A DNA stretch of 6,273 bases from Thioalkalivibrio sp. (GCA_003555285.1 PWGH01000101.1:1-6273), one strand, 5' to 3'. Shown: positions 1 through 5,764, numbered from the stretch's first letter. Notes: generated by a model from the sequence alone, not told the origin. Made by a program: numbers and translations.

Positions 1-1405
1 CGATGCGCAGTTCGCCGGCTGCGGCATCGAAGGCGCTGCGTGCGCGCACCCGGGGGGGGCCCGCCTGCCGGTACCAGCGCTGGAACAAACTCAGGTCCCG
101 GCCGGCGGCCTCGGCCATCACCGCCACGAAATCGTCGGTGGTCACCGCCTGGCCGTCAAAGCGCTCGAAATAAAGATCCAGCCCCTGGCGGAAAGCCTCG
201 CGGCCGATCAGCGTGCGCAGCATGCGGATCACCTCGGCGCCCTTCTCGTACACGGTCAGGGTGTAGAAGTTGTTGATCTCGGTGTAGCGGTCCGGCCGCA
301 CCGGGTGGGCGAGCGGACCGGCGTCCTCGGGAAACTGGAACGCGCGCAGGCGCTGCACGTCGTCGATGCGCTTGACCCCGAACAGCGTGCAGTCGGTGGT
401 GAATTCCTGATCGCGAAAGACCGTCAGGCCCTCCTTCAACGACAACTGGAACCAGTCGCGACACGTCACGCGGTTGCCGGACCAGTTGTGAAAGTACTCG
501 TGCGCGATCACGCTCTCGATGTGCACGTAGTCGTCGTCGGTCGCGCTGTCGGGGCTTGCCAGCACGTACTTGGCGTTGAACAGGTTCAGGCCCTTGTTTT
601 CCATCGCGCCCATGTTGAAGTCGTCGACCGCGACGATCATGTACACATCGAGGTCGTATTCGCGCCCGAAGGCGTCTTCGTCGTAGCGCATCGCGCGCGC
701 CAGCGAGGCGAGCGCATGGTCGCAGCGGTCCTGGTTGTGGTGCTCGACATAGACCTCCAGCGCCACCTCGCACCCGGATCGGGTCACGAAGCGCTGCGAA
801 CGGCACGCGAGGTCTCCGGCCACCAACGCGAACAGGTAGCTGGGCTTCGGGAAGGGGTCCTCCCAGACCGCGTAATGGCGCCCACCGGCGAGTGCTCCGG
901 CGGCCACGCGATTGCCGTTCGCGAGCAACACCGGGTAGCGGGCGGCGTCGGCCTCCAGGCGCACCGTGTAGCGCGTCAGTACATCGGGGCGATCCGGAAA
1001 GTAGGTGATGCGCCGAAAGCCCTCGGGCTCGCACTGCGTGCACAGGTTGCCGCCGGAGGCGTAAAGCCCTTCGAGCGCGGTATTGGCCGCCGGATGCACC
1101 CGAGTCTCGATCACGATTTCGGCGGCGTCCGGCAGGCCGTGCAACAGCAGCCCCTCGGCGTCCTCGACCAGCGCTTCCCCCGCCGGTGCGACGCCGTTCA
1201 CCTCGAGCCGCAGCCGTTCCAGGTCACGGCCATGCAAGCGCAGCGGAGCGTCGGGGGCGGCCTCCGCGGTACGCCGCACCCGCAGGCGGCTCTGCACCCG
1301 GGTCGCGTCGGGATCGAGATCGAAATCGAGTTCCAGCGCCTCGACCCGCCAATCGGGGGCGCGATACTCGCTCAGCAGGATCGGGCGGGGGGCTGCGTCT
1401 TTCAT
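1..1405 (-). CDS. pepN: Aminopeptidase N (M1 family), N-terminal part, cut by window edge
   Basis: Zinc metallo-aminopeptidase that removes N-terminal residues from peptides in the cytoplasm during protein turnover. The 468 codons in the window cover the N-terminal beta domain and the catalytic domain. Visible motifs are TQCEPEGFRRITYF (residues 123-136, substrate anchor Glu126), GAMEN (266-270), the zinc site HEYFH (302-306) with the third ligand Glu325 in LKEGLTVF (HExxH-x18-E), and the transition-state Tyr386 in VYEKGAEVIRM. These sit about five residues later than in E. coli PepN (870 aa), so roughly half the protein lies beyond position 1. The start at 1405 is chosen because AAAGGA lies six bases upstream. 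An in-frame ATG at 1441 would add 12 residues (MPKRTAIHKGKP) but has no clear ribosome site. A run of eight C (coding strand) at codons 449-452 leaves the frame intact. Divergent from tatD. Identification is very secure. Confidence 0.97.
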   Translation of the reverse strand, partial: MKDAAPRPILLSEYRAPDWRVEALELDFDLDPDATRVQSRLRVRRTAEAAPDAPLRLHGRDLERLRLEVNGVAPAGEALVEDAEGLLLHGLPDAAEIVIETRVHPAANTALEGLYASGGNLCTQCEPEGFRRITYFPDRPDVLTRYTVRLEADAARYPVLLANGNRVAAGALAGGRHYAVWEDPFPKPSYLFALVAGDLACRSQRFVTRSGCEVALEVYVEHHNQDRCDHALASLARAMRYDEDAFGREYDLDVYMIVAVDDFNMGAMENKGLNLFNAKYVLASPDSATDDDYVHIESVIAHEYFHNWSGNRVTCRDWFQLSLKEGLTVFRDQEFTTDCTLFGVKRIDDVQRLRAFQFPEDAGPLAHPVRPDRYTEINNFYTLTVYEKGAEVIRMLRTLIGREAFRQGLDLYFERFDGQAVTTDDFVAVMAEAAGRDLSLFQRWYRQAGPPRVRARSAFDAAAGELRI

Positions 1406-1455
1406 GGGTTTTCCTTTATGGATCGCGGTACGTTTAGGCATGGGGCCTGGCTTAG

Positions 1456-1483
1456 CGGCTAGGGTTCCGTCGCGGGTGGTCAA
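1456..1483 (-). promoter_or_regulatory. Candidate sigma-70 promoter for pepN
   Basis: On the minus strand there is a good -35 box TTGACC (1483-1478), then a 16-bp spacer, then a weak -10 TAGCCG (1461-1456). Transcription would start near 1449 and give a leader of about 44 nt to the ATG at 1405. The -35 matches consensus in five of six positions, but the -10 is poor. This is inference only. Confidence 0.3.
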
Positions 1484-1513
1484 CTGCGCGGCGGTCTGTT
1501 GCCGTTGGGGTTG

Positions 1514-1623
1514 GACCGCTTGGCGGTGGGTTGGATCCGGACTCGCTCAAGTCGTTCCTGAGCGCTCGAAGACGGCCATCCATGGCCGTCTACGGTCCGG
1601 ATCCAACCCACCCCCAAGCGGTC
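1514..1623. repeat. 110-bp foldback element with 29-bp inverted arms
   Basis: The arm at 1514-1542 is the reverse complement of 1595-1623 over 29 bp with one mismatch (C1524 against C1613). The 52-bp interior holds two further inverted repeats. The first is CGCTCA/TGAGCG (1544-1549 with 1559-1564, 9-nt loop). The second is a near-perfect palindrome, AGACGGCCAT/ATGGCCGTCT (1570-1579 with 1582-1591). The whole could fold as a long stem topped by two hairpins, on either strand. A further 8-bp pair, CGTTGGGG (1503-1510) and CCCCAACG (1647-1654), flanks it asymmetrically. It lies between two divergent genes, where a shared terminator is not expected, and no U-run follows the stem. An extragenic palindromic repeat or a small non-autonomous mobile element fits best. 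I see no target-site duplication and no coding capacity. The structure is plain in the sequence, but its identity is inferred. Confidence 0.85.
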
Positions 1624-1719
1624 TTCGATGCGGTTCACGACTTCTTCCCCAACGCGTTTGTTCTGCACAGAAGTGGACCTTGCCCGCGATGCCGTGCAGC
1701 GGCCATACGAAAGCGTGCA

Positions 1720-1748
1720 TTCACGCTGCGCGGCGGGCGGGTTAGCAT
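1720..1748 (+). promoter_or_regulatory. Candidate tatD promoter, start site at or next to the ATG
   Basis: TTCACG (1720-1725) and TAGCAT (1743-1748) are separated by exactly 17 bp, and each matches the sigma-70 consensus in four of six positions. The predicted start site, near 1755, is adjacent to the tatD ATG at 1756. No good Shine-Dalgarno sequence precedes that ATG, so the transcript may be leaderless or nearly so. This is inferred from spacing only. Confidence 0.4.
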
Positions 1749-1755
1749 AGCGCGC

Positions 1756-2550
1756 ATGGAATGGATCGATATCTGCGTCAACCTCACCCACGACAGCTTC
1801 GACGACGACCGGGAGGCGGTGCTGGACCGCGCCGCCGCGGCCGACGTGCGCTGGCTGCTGGTCACCGGCTCCGACGAAACCGAAAGCCGGCGCTGCCTGG
1901 AACTCGCCGAGCGCTACCCGGACCGGCTGCGCGCCACCCTCGGCGTGCATCCGCATCATGCGAGCCACTGGCGCGAGCAGACGGCCACGCGTTTCAGTGA
2001 GGACGCCGGCCATCCGCTGGTGGTCGCGATGGGCGAGATGGGCCTGGATTACTACCGCAACCACTCGACCCCGGCGGCCCAGCGCGTCGCCTTCGAGGCG
2101 CAACTGGAGCTGGCGGTCAGTCTGAAGCTCCCGGTCTTTTTACACGACCGCGACGCCAGCCGCGATTTCGGCGACATCCTGGAACGTTACCGCGATCGCC
2201 TGCCGGCGGCGGTGGTGCATTGCTTCACCGGGACGAACTGGGCGTTGGATCGGTACCTGGAGATGGACTGCCATATCGGCGTGACCGGCTGGGTCTGCGA
2301 CGAACGCCGCGGCCAGCAGCTGCAGGAACAGGTCGCGCACATCCCCGATCACCGGCTGCTGCTGGAGACCGACGCCCCCTACCTGCTGCCGCGCACGCTG
2401 CCCAAGGGCCTGCCGCACGGGCGGCGCAACGAACCGGCCCACCTGCCGCACATCGCCGAACACGTCGCCCGCCTGCGCGACACGACCCTGGAGACCCTGG
2501 CCGCCCAGACCAGCGCCAACGCCCGCGCCTTCTACGGCCTGCCCGACTGA
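1756..2550 (+). CDS. tatD: TatD family metal-dependent deoxyribonuclease
   Basis: Cytoplasmic metal-dependent hydrolase of the amidohydrolase-like TatD family. E. coli TatD is a 3'-5' exonuclease acting on single-stranded DNA and RNA and is linked to repair of oxidative damage. The 264 residues match the family length (about 260). Landmarks are DICVNLT near the N-terminus (the TatD-proper variant of the usual H-x-H motif), GVHPH (63-67), GEMGLD (93-98, metal ligand Glu94), LHDRD (129-133, His130), HCFTGT (155-160, His155), GVTGWVCDERRG (175-186) and ETDAPYLLPR (204-213, Asp206), then RRNEPAHLPHI. GWVCDERRG and RRNEPAHLPHI are shared with E. coli TatD and separate it from the YcfH and YjjV paralogues. 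The ATG at 1756 is chosen because homology starts there. The frame is open upstream, but that stretch runs through the foldback repeat. No tatABC genes are adjacent, so it stands outside a Tat operon here. Confidence 0.95.
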   Translation: MEWIDICVNLTHDSFDDDREAVLDRAAAADVRWLLVTGSDETESRRCLELAERYPDRLRATLGVHPHHASHWREQTATRFSEDAGHPLVVAMGEMGLDYYRNHSTPAAQRVAFEAQLELAVSLKLPVFLHDRDASRDFGDILERYRDRLPAAVVHCFTGTNWALDRYLEMDCHIGVTGWVCDERRGQQLQEQVAHIPDHRLLLETDAPYLLPRTLPKGLPHGRRNEPAHLPHIAEHVARLRDTTLETLAAQTSANARAFYGLPD

Positions 2551-2700
2551 GTGCCGGGACCGCGCAACGGCTGGGATCGGGCACCGGCGGAAAACGGCCA
2601 CTGCGGGCCTTCGAAGCGACCGGGACCGGGGCCGGAGGCCGGCGAAACGGGGGGCCAATTGCACCGCCGCGGCACGCACCGCATGCTCTGGCCACTAAAA

Positions 2701-2728
2701 CCCGTTCTTCCGGTCCGTTCTCCGGACC
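2701..2728 (+). other. Short near-direct repeats and hairpin upstream of bolA
   Basis: Two adjacent near-copies of CCGTTCTTCCGG (2702-2713 and 2715-2725, the second one base shorter) are followed by a weaker third, CCGTTCCCC, near 2741. The first two overlap a perfect 6-bp hairpin GGTCCG-ttctc-CGGACC (2712-2728). It has no T-run, so it is not a standard terminator of tatD, and it could be a leader or operator element of bolA. The rest of the 219-bp tatD-bolA gap is GC-rich with no gene. Confidence 0.35.
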
Positions 2729-2769
2729 CGATCTCCCACTCCGTTCCCCTGCCACGGACACCGACTGCC

Positions 2770-3084
2770 ATGAGCCATCAAGAACGCATCACCGAAAAGC
2801 TGGAACAGCGCTTCGCTCCGATCCATCTGGAGGTGACCAATGAAAGTCACATGCACAACGTGCCGCCCGGCTCGGAATCGCACTTCAAGGTTACGCTGGT
2901 CAGCGAGGCCTTTGCCGGCGAGAAGCTGGTCGCCCGACACCGGATGGTCAACCAGGTGCTCGCCGAGGAGTTGGCCGGCGGCATCCACGCGCTGGCCCTG
3001 CACACCCTGGACCCGGAACAATGGTTCGAGCGGGCCGGCCGGGTGCCGGACTCGCCGCCCTGCCTCGGCGGTGACAAGGGCTGA
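2770..3084 (+). CDS. bolA: BolA family protein
   Basis: BolA proteins have a small alpha/beta fold related to the class II KH fold. They partner monothiol glutaredoxins through a bridging [2Fe-2S] cluster, and in E. coli BolA also binds DNA and affects cell shape under stress. The 104 residues match E. coli BolA (105 aa) end to end. Visible are RITEKLEQRFAPIHLEVTNES (residues 6-26), HNVPPGSESHFKVTLVS (29-45), the conserved RHRMV (56-60), AEELAGGIHALALHTLDPEQW (65-85) and the C-terminal SPPCLGG (95-101). The SESHFKV and RHR motifs are the family signature, and the C-terminal SPPC points to BolA proper rather than the IbaG/YrbA type. The frame is open upstream of 2770, but homology begins at this ATG. 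The ribosome site is weak (CGGA about 11 bases upstream). It follows tatD by 219 bp, so it probably has its own promoter. No glutaredoxin gene is in the window. Confidence 0.96.
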   Translation: MSHQERITEKLEQRFAPIHLEVTNESHMHNVPPGSESHFKVTLVSEAFAGEKLVARHRMVNQVLAEELAGGIHALALHTLDPEQWFERAGRVPDSPPCLGGDKG

Positions 3085-3134
3085 GGACCACCGCACCCGC
3101 GCCGATCCTTACGGCGTTCTGATCGTATCGCTTG

Positions 3135-3148
3135 CCGAGGGCCCTCGG
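3135..3148. promoter_or_regulatory. 14-bp perfect palindrome overlapping a ribosome binding site
   Basis: CCGAGGGCCCTCGG is a perfect dyad in the 75-bp gap between bolA and the phosphodiesterase gene. Its right half runs into the G-run (3147-3152) that is the likely ribosome site for the GTG at 3160. As RNA it can form a 5-bp stem with a GGCC loop and could partly hide that site. As DNA it could be an operator. Both are inference, and in DNA this rich in G and C a chance palindrome is possible. Confidence 0.4.
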
Positions 3149-3159
3149 GGGGTGCGCGC

Positions 3160-4305
3160 GTGTCCGGTCTGAGCCAGCTGCTCGCGAGCCTCGAGCGCGG
3201 CCTCGGCTGCGCCGAACCGCTGAATCCCGGCCCGACGCTCGCGCGCGTTCCGCCGGAGGCGATTGGCGCCCACCAGCACGTGATCGTGTGGCTGATCGAC
3301 GGCTTTGCGCTGGATTATCTGGCGCACACACCGCACCTGAAATCGGACTTCGCGACACGGCTGGAGACGGTCTTCCCCAGCACCACGGCCAGCGCGATCA
3401 CCAGCGTGTTCACTGGCCTGACCCCGGCCCAACACGGGCTGCTCGGTTGGAAGACCTGGCTGCCGACGCCGGAGCGCACGCTGACCGTGCTCCCGGCCGA
3501 GGAGACCGACCCGGACGGCCATGAAGTCGCCCTCGATCGGCCCCAACTCGGCGAGCGACTGCGTCTGCAACCGCTGTTCGACCGCCTGCCGCGCACCAGC
3601 ACGGTGATTTCTCCGGCCGCCATCGCCCGCTCGCCGTACAACCAACTGATGAGCGGGAATGCCCGGATCATCAGCTACAAGCACCTGGAGGCATTGCCGG
3701 CGCTGCTCGGCGCTCACGTGCGGGCCCACAACGGCCCGCAGTACACCTACGTGTACTGGTCGGACCTGGACCGCCTGGGCCATGACACCGGGCCGCAGAG
3801 CACGGCGGTACGCGCCCACCTGAAACGGATCGACGCGGCCTATGCCCAGATGTGCGCCCGCCTGAAGGGCACCGACACGCTGTTGCTGACCACGGCCGAT
3901 CACGGTATGCGCCCGGTGCGCGATTGCCTGGACCTGAGCACGGCCGCCGCCGCCCGCGCCTGCCTGCGCCACCCGCTGACGGGCGAACCGCGCGCGGCAT
4001 TGGCCCATGTCCGGCCGGGCCAGCACGCGGCCTTCGAACACGCGATGCAGGCGGCCTTCGGTGATCGTGTCCAACGTGTCGCGATGGACCAGTGGCTGGC
4101 GGGTGATGGGTTCGGGCTGGGGACCCCGCACTCGGAGCTGCGCGCGCGCGCCGGGGATTTCCTGCTGCTGCCGGATCCGGACAGCTACCTGGTCGACCCG
4201 GTGGGTGAGGATCCGGGCCCGCGCTTTCTCGGCGCGCACGGTGGCCTGACCGCGGCCGAGTGCGAAATCCCTTTGTTCCTGCGCCATTTCGCCCCGGTCG
4301 CCTAG
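3160..4305 (+). CDS. Alkaline phosphatase superfamily phosphodiesterase/phosphatase (NPP-like)
   Basis: Predicted two-metal (zinc-type) hydrolase of phosphomono- or diesters, related to type I phosphodiesterase/nucleotide pyrophosphatase (PF01663). All expected active-site residues are visible in order: Asp47 in WLIDGF; the nucleophile Thr76 in FPSTTASAITSVFTGLTPAQHG (the position of the catalytic Thr in the NPP motif FPTKT); Asp204 and His208 in DRLGHDTGP; Asp247-His248 in TADHGM; and His360 in GAHGG. The 381 residues carry no signal peptide or membrane segment, so a cytoplasmic enzyme is predicted, unlike most periplasmic or membrane-anchored relatives. Residues 250-350, between DHGM and GAHGG, form a long insert likely to shape the substrate pocket. 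The start is GTG, supported by a G-rich ribosome site seven bases upstream, and no upstream ATG is in frame. It follows bolA by 75 bp and could be cotranscribed with it. The substrate cannot be told from sequence; nucleotide, phospholipid or cofactor phosphoesters are all possible. Confidence 0.9.
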   Translation: MSGLSQLLASLERGLGCAEPLNPGPTLARVPPEAIGAHQHVIVWLIDGFALDYLAHTPHLKSDFATRLETVFPSTTASAITSVFTGLTPAQHGLLGWKTWLPTPERTLTVLPAEETDPDGHEVALDRPQLGERLRLQPLFDRLPRTSTVISPAAIARSPYNQLMSGNARIISYKHLEALPALLGAHVRAHNGPQYTYVYWSDLDRLGHDTGPQSTAVRAHLKRIDAAYAQMCARLKGTDTLLLTTADHGMRPVRDCLDLSTAAAARACLRHPLTGEPRAALAHVRPGQHAAFEHAMQAAFGDRVQRVAMDQWLAGDGFGLGTPHSELRARAGDFLLLPDPDSYLVDPVGEDPGPRFLGAHGGLTAAECEIPLFLRHFAPVA

Positions 4306-4344
4306 GTTTTGCGTAGAAATACGACGGTTTGCCGCGCAGTCGCG

Positions 4345-4350
4345 TAAAAT
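4345..4350 (+). promoter_or_regulatory. Candidate -10 box for the small Cys-rich gene
   Basis: TAAAAT matches the -10 consensus in five of six positions in otherwise GC-rich DNA. A start near 4357 would leave a leader of about 28 nt containing the GAGGG ribosome site (4374-4378). No convincing -35 lies 16-18 bp upstream, so activator dependence or another sigma factor is possible. Confidence 0.4.
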
Positions 4351-4384
4351 GGGCACCGTTATCGATTGCCAACGAGGGCCCGCG

Positions 4385-4687
4385 ATGAGCGACATCACCG
4401 AAGAAACCTACAACAACGCGGCGCAGAAGCTCATCGACCTGGCCAACAACCTGTCCGGCGACGGGCATTCCGCCGATGTGAGCGAGGTCGCCGACGGCCT
4501 GCTCGCGGGCGTGATCCACTTCTGGCTGTACACCCGGCAGCCCTGCGGCGATGCCTTCTGCGAGTCCTGCGCGCCCTTCGCCGATCCCGACAGCCGCCTG
4601 GCGGTGCTGTGCGAGCTGGTCGATGAACTCGGCCGCGACAGCGAATACTTCCACGCCGCCACCGACACCCTGGCCGGGCACGCCTGA
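4385..4687 (+). CDS. Uncharacterised 100-aa protein with CxxxxCxxC cluster
   Basis: Not recognised with confidence. The ATG at 4385 has an excellent ribosome site, GAGGG, six bases upstream. An in-frame ATG at 4349 is rejected because it overlaps the candidate -10 box. The product is acidic and looks all-helical: helix 1 about residues 5-23 (TEETYNNAAQKLIDLANNL), a Gly/Asp loop, helix 2 about 31-50 (DVSEVADGLLAGVIHFWLYT), a Cys-rich loop, and helix 3 about 67-95. Cys54, Cys59, Cys62 and Cys76 plus His46 could bind a metal or form disulfides. There is no signal peptide or membrane span. The opening pattern (FxxxAxxxIxLAN, then a helix with VS) faintly recalls the small DUF3144 proteins, but I cannot confirm that, and the Cys cluster is not something I know from them. 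It has its own candidate promoter and sits 79 bp after the phosphodiesterase gene. That it is a real gene is likely; its function is unknown. Confidence 0.8.
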   Translation: MSDITEETYNNAAQKLIDLANNLSGDGHSADVSEVADGLLAGVIHFWLYTRQPCGDAFCESCAPFADPDSRLAVLCELVDELGRDSEYFHAATDTLAGHA

Positions 4688-4690
4688 TCC

Positions 4691-4749
4691 CCGGCCGCGA
4701 TGCCTGCGGCCGGCATCCGCGCACGCGGGCCAACGACCGCTGGCCGTGC
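4691..4749. terminator. Two GC-rich hairpins in convergent gap (possible bidirectional terminator)
   Basis: Three bases after the small gene's stop, CCGGCCGC (4691-4698) pairs perfectly with GCGGCCGG (4706-4713) across a 7-nt loop. GATGCC (4699-4704) could instead pair with GGCATC (4712-4717), so the two folds exclude each other. A second stem pairs GCAC and GGCCA (4721-4732) with TGGCC and GTGC (4741-4749), with a 3-nt bulge. Neither has a T-run on either strand, so this is not a classical intrinsic terminator. Its position between converging genes still favours a transcription-stopping role. Confidence 0.4.
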
Positions 4750-4793
4750 GGCGCTGCACCGCATCGGGTTGCTGGAGAACGCCGGAGGCCTGG

Positions 4794-5666
4794 CTACCGG
4801 TGCTCGGGCCTGAACAGGTCCTGCAGCCCCACCTGGCCGAGCTTGCGTTCGGCCAGGCGCACCGCACGGGTCAGCGCCCGCTCGGGCCACTCGCCCGACA
4901 CCAGCGCATCGATCAGCCCGGCGTTGAAAGTGTCGCCCGCGCCCAGGCTGTCCCGGACCACGAGCCCCGGTTGCGCGGCACAGTGGAAGACCTGCCCCCG
5001 GTGCGCGAGCCAGGCCCCACGCCGGCCCCAGGTCAGCGTCTGGATCGCCTCGGGGCGCTGACGCGCCGCCGCCGCGATGAAGGCCTCGGGATCGGCAAAG
5101 TCCGGCTCGGCCCACGCCCGCGAAAACAGCAGCACGTCGGCCAGCGGCAGCGCCGTTAGGAGCCCTTCCCGGGGCTTTTCCAACTCCAGCGACAGGGGTT
5201 GATCGACCGCCGCGTGCCGCGCGGCCTGCATTAGATCGGGCAAGGCGCCCGGATGGCGACCCTCGAAATGGAACCAGTCGTATTCACCGAGCCCCTCGGG
5301 CCGCCACTGCGCCGGCTCCAGCTCGGGCAGGTCCCGGTGGTGCACGATGGTCCGGCTGCCTGTGCGGCGTGCGCGCAGGATGAACGAAGTCGGTGTCTGG
5401 CCCGGCTGGCGTACGCAACGGTCGACCCCGATGCCCCGGGCCCGCAACGCGTCGAGCAAGGTATCGCCCGCGGATTCGGCGGCCACCGTCGCGGCCAGAT
5501 CGACCCGGTGGCCGGCCTGCACCAGCAGATACGCCGTATTGGCGGCGTTGCCCCCCGGCTGCGTGCTCGCGCCAAGGGCGCGGCCTTCGCTGTCCTCCGC
5601 CGGAAAGTCGGCGACGTCCAGCGTATGGTCCAGGGTGGCGATGCCGGTGATCAGAATGCGCGCCAA
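4794..5666 (-). CDS. PfkB family carbohydrate kinase, ketohexokinase-like
   Basis: Predicted ATP-dependent sugar kinase of the ribokinase/PfkB fold. At 290 residues it matches ketohexokinase (human KHK 298 aa), which makes fructose 1-phosphate, and it carries that subfamily's marks: Asp13 at the end of the first strand, FPAEDSEGR (21-29), GGNAANT (38-44), GSRTIVHHRDLPEL (103-116), HFEGRHP (133-139), LELEKPRE (160-167), the catalytic GAGDTFNA (242-249, base Asp245) and a C-terminal KLGQVGLQ. By alignment from memory, the KHK fructose-contact residues (Asp15, Gly41, Asn42, Asn45, Arg108, Asp258) correspond to Asp13, Gly39, Asn40, Asn43, Arg105 and Asp245. The start is TTG with GGGAG five bases upstream. 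An in-frame stop (TAA) lies about 30 bases further up, with no ATG or GTG between, so TTG is forced. No transporter or other sugar gene is adjacent. Fructose is plausible but unproven; another ketose or a nucleoside sugar is possible. Confidence 0.93.
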   Translation of the reverse strand: MARILITGIATLDHTLDVADFPAEDSEGRALGASTQPGGNAANTAYLLVQAGHRVDLAATVAAESAGDTLLDALRARGIGVDRCVRQPGQTPTSFILRARRTGSRTIVHHRDLPELEPAQWRPEGLGEYDWFHFEGRHPGALPDLMQAARHAAVDQPLSLELEKPREGLLTALPLADVLLFSRAWAEPDFADPEAFIAAAARQRPEAIQTLTWGRRGAWLAHRGQVFHCAAQPGLVVRDSLGAGDTFNAGLIDALVSGEWPERALTRAVRLAERKLGQVGLQDLFRPEHR

Positions 5667-5693
5667 GGGAACTCCCGCGTTGGATTCGGTGGC

Positions 5694-5699
5694 ATTTTA
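5694..5699 (-). promoter_or_regulatory. Candidate -10 box for the kinase gene
   Basis: TAAAAT on the minus strand would start transcription near 5687, giving a 21-nt leader that still contains the GGGAG ribosome site. The sequence at -35 spacing (CTCTAC) is poor. It is the same hexamer as that proposed for the small gene at 4345. Inference from position. Confidence 0.35.
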
Positions 5700-5730
5700 C
5701 CCCGCGCATCGGCCTTGTAGAGGATCGGGC

Positions 5731-5736
5731 TACACT
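5731..5736 (+). promoter_or_regulatory. Weak candidate -10 box for the NTF2-like gene
   Basis: TACACT (four of six to consensus) would give a start near 5743 and a leader of about 74 nt. No -35 box is visible at 16-18 bp. If real, the CRP/FNR-type dyad at 5765-5780 lies downstream of the start, where binding would repress rather than activate. Confidence 0.22.
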
Positions 5737-5764
5737 AGCGGCCACCGACGGCAACTCTACCGGC

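Larger units (their letters stand above)
1406..1755. other. Divergent intergenic region pepN-tatD
   Basis: No credible gene lies here. From left to right it holds the pepN ribosome site and leader, the candidate pepN promoter, the 110-bp foldback, about 95 bp (1624-1719) in which I see nothing else specific, and the candidate tatD promoter. The plus frame is open from an ATG at 1531. That start lies inside the foldback arm, and the extra 75 residues match nothing in TatD, so the frame is treated as fortuitous. Confidence 0.8.

Noticed and set aside
305..1462. 385-aa open frame on the plus strand opposite pepN
   Set aside because: It is antisense to a gene with complete PepN catalytic motifs. 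The product is low-complexity and recognises no family, as expected of high-GC shadow frames.
1514..1623. Integron attC site
   Set aside because: GTTGGAT and ATCCAAC occur in the arms, but in the order GTTRRRY...RYYYAAC. This is opposite to attC on both strands, and no integrase or cassette is nearby.
1531..1755. N-terminal extension of TatD by 75 residues
   Set aside because: The start would be inside the foldback arm, and the added residues are not part of TatD. Family homology begins at the ATG at 1756.
1480..2103. Minus-strand frame through the foldback, as a possible transposase remnant
   Set aside because: The translation shows no DDE, HUH or helix-turn-helix pattern and runs antisense through tatD.
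2551..2769. Upstream in-frame extension of BolA by 73 residues
   Set aside because: There is no valid start context, the composition is Pro/Gly/Arg-rich, and BolA homology starts exactly at 2770.
3109..4398. 429-aa open frame on the minus strand opposite the phosphodiesterase gene
   Set aside because: It is longer than the plus gene, but Arg/Gln/Gly-rich with no motifs. The plus strand carries all the active-site residues of its family.
4408..5115. 235-aa minus-strand frame across the convergent gap
   Set aside because: It overlaps the small Cys gene and the kinase C-terminus in another frame. Both have better start signals and recognisable or coherent sequence.
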